From positions 228,449-292,448 of the forward strand of contig JAKZMJ010000030.1 in NCBI GenBank assembly GCA_030491005.1: 64,000 nt of DNA. Reading direction: 5' to 3'. This DNA comes from Sulfurospirillum sp. GTDB taxonomy: Bacteria > Campylobacterota > Campylobacteria > Campylobacterales > Arcobacteraceae. A program made the position numbers and the translations under genes. Below, one piece after another: positions 59,769 to 64,000 of this stretch (the stretch's first letter is position 1; each line of letters begins with the position of its first letter). The notes beneath the pieces are model-generated. The model did no database searches. It was not told the origin of the DNA and was given only the letters and a program-made list of their open reading frames with translations.

Positions 59769-62646
59769 TTTATTTTTATCTTTACTTCTTTTATTAATAT
59801 TTTCTTTATTTTATGGAATAACAATCAGCTCATTTTCTTTTGCTAATATTTCTATTTCCAAATTGTATATAAAATTAGATAAAAAGTTCATTGTAAATAT
59901 AGATAAAATAATAATCCTAAATAAATCTGATACAAATAATAATTCTATTTATAAAATCAAAAATGATTTAGATAAATTACCATTTATCTTAAATATTTTT
60001 AAAAAAATAACTATAAATATGTTAAAAATAGGTGATAATGAGTTTCATATTTATATAGATAAGAAACATTTATATCTTGATAATAAGTATATTAATATAT
60101 CATCTAAAATTAGTTTTGTAAATGAAAAAATTATTTTAGATTTGTATTCAGTTTATATAAAAAATATAAAACTTCTAATTCAAGGAAAAATCCAAGTAAA
60201 CAAAAAACAAGATAAAATCAGTTTATTAGGACAATATACTTATGACAATATAATAAAAGGTGATTTGAATTTACTTGCAAATGAAAGATTTATTGATTTT
60301 TTTATTACTTCTAAAAATGAGATTAAGTCTATTAAATTTCTAAAAAAATATTTTACTTTAGATCCAATTGCCGAAGAATGGATGTACGACAATGTACAAG
60401 GAAAGTTAAAGTTAGATTATTTATTTGGAAAAATTGACTTAATAAATCAAAAACTATTATTAGATACATTAGAAGGAAAGGCGAATATAAGAAATGCAAA
60501 AGTTAGCTTTCATAAAAAATTAAAATACGTATATACAAAAAATCTTGAAATTACTTATAAAAAAGAAAAACTATCTTTAGATTTACACAAACCAACTTAT
60601 AATAAAACCAAAATATATGGAAGTAAAGTTTATATTACGAATTTAACAAGTGGTTCTAAAGGTGTGGTTTTTGTTGATTTAAAATCTAAAAGTATATTAA
60701 ATAAAGATATTATTACTATACTAAAAGCATATAATATTAAACTAGGATTAAGACAGTTTACTGGTAAATTAGATTCATCTTTATTGCTAAAGATACCTTA
60801 TGCCTCATCTAAAGAAATAGACATAAAAGGTTTATTTAAAGTAAAAAATGCAAAATTAAAATTAAATGATTTTGAGTTTATAGCCCACAATGCTATTGTA
60901 GAACTAAAGAACAAAGATGTTTTTATAAAAAATGCAGATGTGTCACATAAAGAAATGTTTAATGCTTTAGTAAATTTAGATATAGATACAAGTACTTCTT
61001 TAATCAAAGGAAATGCTTTTATTAAATCTTTTTTTATAAAAACCAATGATGTAGAAGTGCTAAATATTAAAAATGTTAAAACAAAATTAGATATCAATTT
61101 TAAAAATAATTTAAAAATTAATTTAAAAGATTTAAATACTCAAATAAATATAAATAAAAATACAAGCGTAGTTAATATAAAAAACTTATCTATTTTTTCA
61201 AAATATTCCAAACTATTAAATAGTATTGATGTAAAAAAAGGAAATATCAACCTAAATATAGCAAAAAACAATGATATTCATTTTACTGCTAGATTAAAAA
61301 ATCTAAATTATCCTATATACAAAAACAAAAAACAACTTACTACTTTAGAAATAAATGGAAAAATAAATAAAAATGAAATTTTTATTAAATCAAAAGATGA
61401 GCTACTAAGTATAAGAATTGATAAATCAAACAAAATTAATGCAATATTTAAAAATATTGAAATACATATCAAAAATAACAGCAAGATAATAAAAAGCAAA
61501 ACAAATAAAAAACTAAATATAGATTTAAAATTTTTAAATTCAACATTAAAAATCAAAAATTCAAAATATGATTTTAAAGTTGCTAATATAAAAGTAAAAG
61601 ATAACAATGTATTTTTTAGTGCTGATCTTATACATTTAGATATACCTATATCAAAAAATTCCAAAAAAATCACTTCTATGTATATAAATGGAAGCTATAT
61701 AAACGATATTTTAAAATTAAACGCTTTAAATAATGAATTTAAATTAGAAATTATGAAAGATAAAACTAATATATATTTAAAAAACCATGATATACACTAT
61801 GATACAAAAGAGGCATTAAGCGATAAAATGTTTTATCATATACAGGCTTTTAATTCAACAATTATTATAAACGATAAATACAAAGTATTCTCAGATACTT
61901 TTAGTCTTGATTTAGATAAGAATTATACAAATTTAAATCTTAAATCAAATAAAACTAAATTAGTTTTTACAAAGAATAAGCAAAAAGAAATTAAAATAAA
62001 TATAGAAAATATGAGTGATAAATTTATTAATGCTTTGTTAAATAAATCTTATATAAAAAATGGAAGCATTTCACTAAATGCAAGTGGAAATGATAATATT
62101 ATCCAAGGACAGATATATTTAAAACAAAATGAGATAAAAGATTTGGCTTTATTAAATAATTTATTAATTTTAATAAATACATCACCTGCATTAATTAACC
62201 CCTTCTTAGCAATACCATCTTTAATAAGAATGGCTACAAATGATGGATTTAAATTAAATGGATATAAAGTTATAAAAGGACGAATAGATTTCAAATATAA
62301 TTTAAAATCAAAAGTTTTAAATATGGTGGATATTCACACGCAAGGAAACGGTATCGATTTTACAGGTTCTGCAAGTATTGATTTTGAAAAATCATATATA
62401 AACTCAGATTTAAATCTTGTTTTTATGAAGAATTATTCAAAAATTGTTGGCATTATCCCTGTGGTAAATTACATCATATTAGGAGATAATAAAAAAATCG
62501 AAACAAAAGTAAAGATAATAGGTACCTTAGATAATCCAAAATATGTAACACAAGTTATAAAAGATGGAGTATCTGCACCTCTTAATATTATAAAAAGAAT
62601 TATTACCTCACCTTTGAAACTTATTGATTTGATAAAAACTAAATAA
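59740..62646 (+). CDS. Large AsmA/YhdP-like envelope protein
   Basis: 968 residues: N-terminal membrane anchor (about 5-27), then long beta-rich repeats throughout (LDLYSVYIKNIKLLIQGKIQV and similar), with a C-terminal conserved block NSDLNLVFMKNYSKIVGIIPVVNYIILGDNKK ending in the amphipathic helix SAPLNIIKRIITSPLKLIDLI. This is the AsmA-like_C/YhdP architecture; such proteins are thought to carry phospholipids to the outer membrane. The start at 59740 has AAGGA upstream; it overlaps the divergent mltG start by 29 bases. The gene is very rich in Lys, Asn and Ile. Confidence 0.85.
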   Translation: MLNAIKVFFILFLSLLLLLIFSLFYGITISSFSFANISISKLYIKLDKKFIVNIDKIIILNKSDTNNNSIYKIKNDLDKLPFILNIFKKITINMLKIGDNEFHIYIDKKHLYLDNKYINISSKISFVNEKIILDLYSVYIKNIKLLIQGKIQVNKKQDKISLLGQYTYDNIIKGDLNLLANERFIDFFITSKNEIKSIKFLKKYFTLDPIAEEWMYDNVQGKLKLDYLFGKIDLINQKLLLDTLEGKANIRNAKVSFHKKLKYVYTKNLEITYKKEKLSLDLHKPTYNKTKIYGSKVYITNLTSGSKGVVFVDLKSKSILNKDIITILKAYNIKLGLRQFTGKLDSSLLLKIPYASSKEIDIKGLFKVKNAKLKLNDFEFIAHNAIVELKNKDVFIKNADVSHKEMFNALVNLDIDTSTSLIKGNAFIKSFFIKTNDVEVLNIKNVKTKLDINFKNNLKINLKDLNTQININKNTSVVNIKNLSIFSKYSKLLNSIDVKKGNINLNIAKNNDIHFTARLKNLNYPIYKNKKQLTTLEINGKINKNEIFIKSKDELLSIRIDKSNKINAIFKNIEIHIKNNSKIIKSKTNKKLNIDLKFLNSTLKIKNSKYDFKVANIKVKDNNVFFSADLIHLDIPISKNSKKITSMYINGSYINDILKLNALNNEFKLEIMKDKTNIYLKNHDIHYDTKEALSDKMFYHIQAFNSTIIINDKYKVFSDTFSLDLDKNYTNLNLKSNKTKLVFTKNKQKEIKINIENMSDKFINALLNKSYIKNGSISLNASGNDNIIQGQIYLKQNEIKDLALLNNLLILINTSPALINPFLAIPSLIRMATNDGFKLNGYKVIKGRIDFKYNLKSKVLNMVDIHTQGNGIDFTGSASIDFEKSYINSDLNLVFMKNYSKIVGIIPVVNYIILGDNKKIETKVKIIGTLDNPKYVTQVIKDGVSAPLNIIKRIITSPLKLIDLIKTK

Positions 62647-62647
62647 T

Positions 62648-63139
62648 ATGAAATTTTTAAAAAGATATAAATATTTTATTATATTTATAACTATATTTAT
62701 AATTATCTTTGAATTCTTTGGATATAAATTAGCACTTAAAAATTTGCATAAATTTCAAAAAACAATATGTTTAGAAGATATATGTATTAACAAAGTTAAA
62801 GATTGGGTTCCTATAATTGTAAAAGTAAAGAATGAAAATTATATGTTTAATTTAATTAATGAAAAATTTATACCATTTAAAAAGGAACATTCACTTCTTA
62901 AGAATTTTAAAAATGGGATTGTTTTAGTTAAAGATGATAGTATCATTAAAATATTTTCTGACAAAGAATATAAATTTAAAAAAAATAAACTAATAAAAAA
63001 ATATATTTATAAAGAAAAAATATACTTTGTGCAAGATGATTTACTTTTCTATATAATTTATTATCCACATAAAAAGTTATTTTTAAAACTTATGAAAAAT
63101 GAAACTGAATTTTTAAAAAAATTCCTAGAAATTAATTAA
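62648..63139 (+). CDS. Unknown membrane-anchored protein
   Basis: 163 residues. One N-terminal membrane helix (FIIFITIFIIIFEFFGYKL, about 10-28), then a soluble part with CLEDICI (two Cys) and a beta-rich remainder ending in YYPHKKLFLKLMKNETEFL. I do not recognise the family. It starts one base after the YhdP-like gene stop, so it is likely part of the same unit and faces the periplasm. No role assigned. Confidence 0.65.
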   Translation: MKFLKRYKYFIIFITIFIIIFEFFGYKLALKNLHKFQKTICLEDICINKVKDWVPIIVKVKNENYMFNLINEKFIPFKKEHSLLKNFKNGIVLVKDDSIIKIFSDKEYKFKKNKLIKKYIYKEKIYFVQDDLLFYIIYYPHKKLFLKLMKNETEFLKKFLEIN

Positions 63140-63273
63140 GAATAAATAATGTAAATCTGAAATGAAACAAAGAAAATATTTGTACTTCAAAAAGTATACA
63201 TATTATTAGGATATGTAAGTCCAAATGAATTTTAAAAAAGATACAATGGAAATGTAAAATACAAGGTGTTAAT

Positions 63274-63876
63274 ATGCAGGTATTACCAATATTTAAAGAA
63301 AGTACTCTGAAATGTTTAGAAGAATATATTGATGTAGATATTCTAAATTCAATTGAAGATGATGACTATATTGATATATTGAAGACAAACTATCCTTTTG
63401 CAACTTTAGATATATTTAAAGCCAAATTAGAAAATAATTCATTAGCTTTAGATAAATTATCATCTGAATATTTTAGACTAGGAGAAGAAGGCAAATATAT
63501 TAGTTTTATTTCTGACATATATTTAAAAAATAATAATTCTTGTATTATTCATACAGGAATGTTGAATGCCAATATGAGTAATAATATATATGTAATGTCA
63601 GAATTAGATTTAATAGATAAACATATTTTTTTAAATCTATTAATTAAACTATATCCTAAAAAATCCCAGTATTTTGTAATTGATGATATAGATTTATTAA
63701 GAATGATTATTAGAGGAATATTGCGTGAATATTTTCAAGCCGAATTGTATTTTGTTGTTAAACCTATCATTATATTTTCTAATTTTGATATGTCTTTACC
63801 AATTTGTTGTAAGAAACAAGAGGATTATATATTCTATGAAAAATTAGCTAATAAAAATGACTTGTTTTTTAGATAA
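63274..63876 (+). CDS. Unknown soluble protein
   Basis: 200 residues, no signal peptide or membrane helix. It begins MQVLPIFKESTLKCLEEYIDVDIL and contains several short acidic segments (IEDDDYIDIL, VIDDIDLLRM), a central SFISDIYLKNN and a hydrophobic VVKPIIIFSNFD; none matches a family I can name. TACAAT (around 63241) could be the -10, and AAGGTG lies 5 bases before ATG, so it is probably transcribed separately from the genes to its left. Confidence 0.65.
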   Translation: MQVLPIFKESTLKCLEEYIDVDILNSIEDDDYIDILKTNYPFATLDIFKAKLENNSLALDKLSSEYFRLGEEGKYISFISDIYLKNNNSCIIHTGMLNANMSNNIYVMSELDLIDKHIFLNLLIKLYPKKSQYFVIDDIDLLRMIIRGILREYFQAELYFVVKPIIIFSNFDMSLPICCKKQEDYIFYEKLANKNDLFFR

Positions 63877-64000
63877 TGTAAATATAAAAGAAAGCTATTA
63901 GCTAAATGATAATTGAAAAATTAATTTCCACAAATAACACCCCTGTGATTGAATATCCACCTATATGATATACTTCGACTTTATGAAACCGATACTAAGA
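63877..64000. other. Window end, no gene recognised
   Basis: AT-rich sequence after the last gene. A short inverted pair AGCTATTAGCT lies near 63892; otherwise nothing is recognisable before the window ends. Confidence 0.4.

Overview
The window is low-GC bacterial chromosome that spans the replication origin of a Campylobacterota (epsilonproteobacterial) genome, most likely an Arcobacter-type organism (Arcobacteraceae). Three things support this. The run dnaA, dnaN, gyrB lies next to TTCAC-core DnaA boxes. The block rplU-rpmA-obgE-proB-fmt-birA-parA-parB-atpF'FHAGDC-tolQRAB-pal-cpoB-slyD-fabD-mtnN is, from memory, conserved in Campylobacter and its relatives. The metabolic genes (futalosine-pathway mqnD, carboxyspermidine genes, a single-chain pyruvate:ferredoxin oxidoreductase, monomeric isocitrate dehydrogenase) also fit. 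The taxon is inferred from gene content, not from a database search.

Layout. 1-3108: nifJ, cut by the window edge. 3109-4924: a two-part candidate origin on both sides of dnaA. 4925-15679: mostly + strand genes (dnaN, gyrB, two spermidine genes, two adjacent PPK2 kinases, a DedA protein, two short-chain dehydrogenases), with one reverse gene of the TIGR02757 family. 15687-35702: about 20 kb almost entirely on the - strand. Read in transcription order it encodes ribosomal proteins L21/L27, Obg, proline and formyl-tRNA enzymes, biotin ligase, ParAB, the whole F1 and stalk part of ATP synthase, the Tol-Pal envelope system, SlyD, FabD, MtnN, RsmD and a peptide-type ABC permease. 35902-37401: a DEAD-box helicase without a normal start codon, and a structurally eroded tRNA-Thr. 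37797-45970: + strand arginine-degradation pair, mqnD, murB, topA, bioB and a cation/proton antiporter. 45996-49748: - strand pyk, eno, an FtsB-like protein and an AMIN-domain protein. 49944-53274: a small unknown gene and mfd. 53275-54567: 1.3 kb without a convincing protein gene but rich in promoters, terminators and hairpins. 54568-63876: proC with three pseudopilin-like genes, icd, mltG, a large AsmA/YhdP-like protein and two unknown proteins.

How genes connect. Arginase plus the ornithine cyclodeaminase-family protein would turn arginine into proline, while proB and proC belong to the glutamate route to the same product. In the modified futalosine route used by this group, MtnN does a menaquinone step as well as methylthioadenosine recycling, so it links to mqnD. 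bioB and birA make and attach biotin. ParAB and the origin genes handle chromosome replication and segregation. ATP synthase and Tol-Pal form adjoining energy and envelope modules.

Most of the window is ordinary housekeeping sequence. The places most worth a second look are the structured 53.3-54.5 kb intergenic region (two sRNA-like loci sharing a motif, a nested palindrome, a GC-rich hairpin island, and a hydrophobic micro-ORF behind an A7 tract), the degenerate tRNA-Thr, the helicase with a probable ATA start, the extra N-terminal domain on the second PPK2, and the small tandem repeats inside parB, mltG and at the rsmD start.
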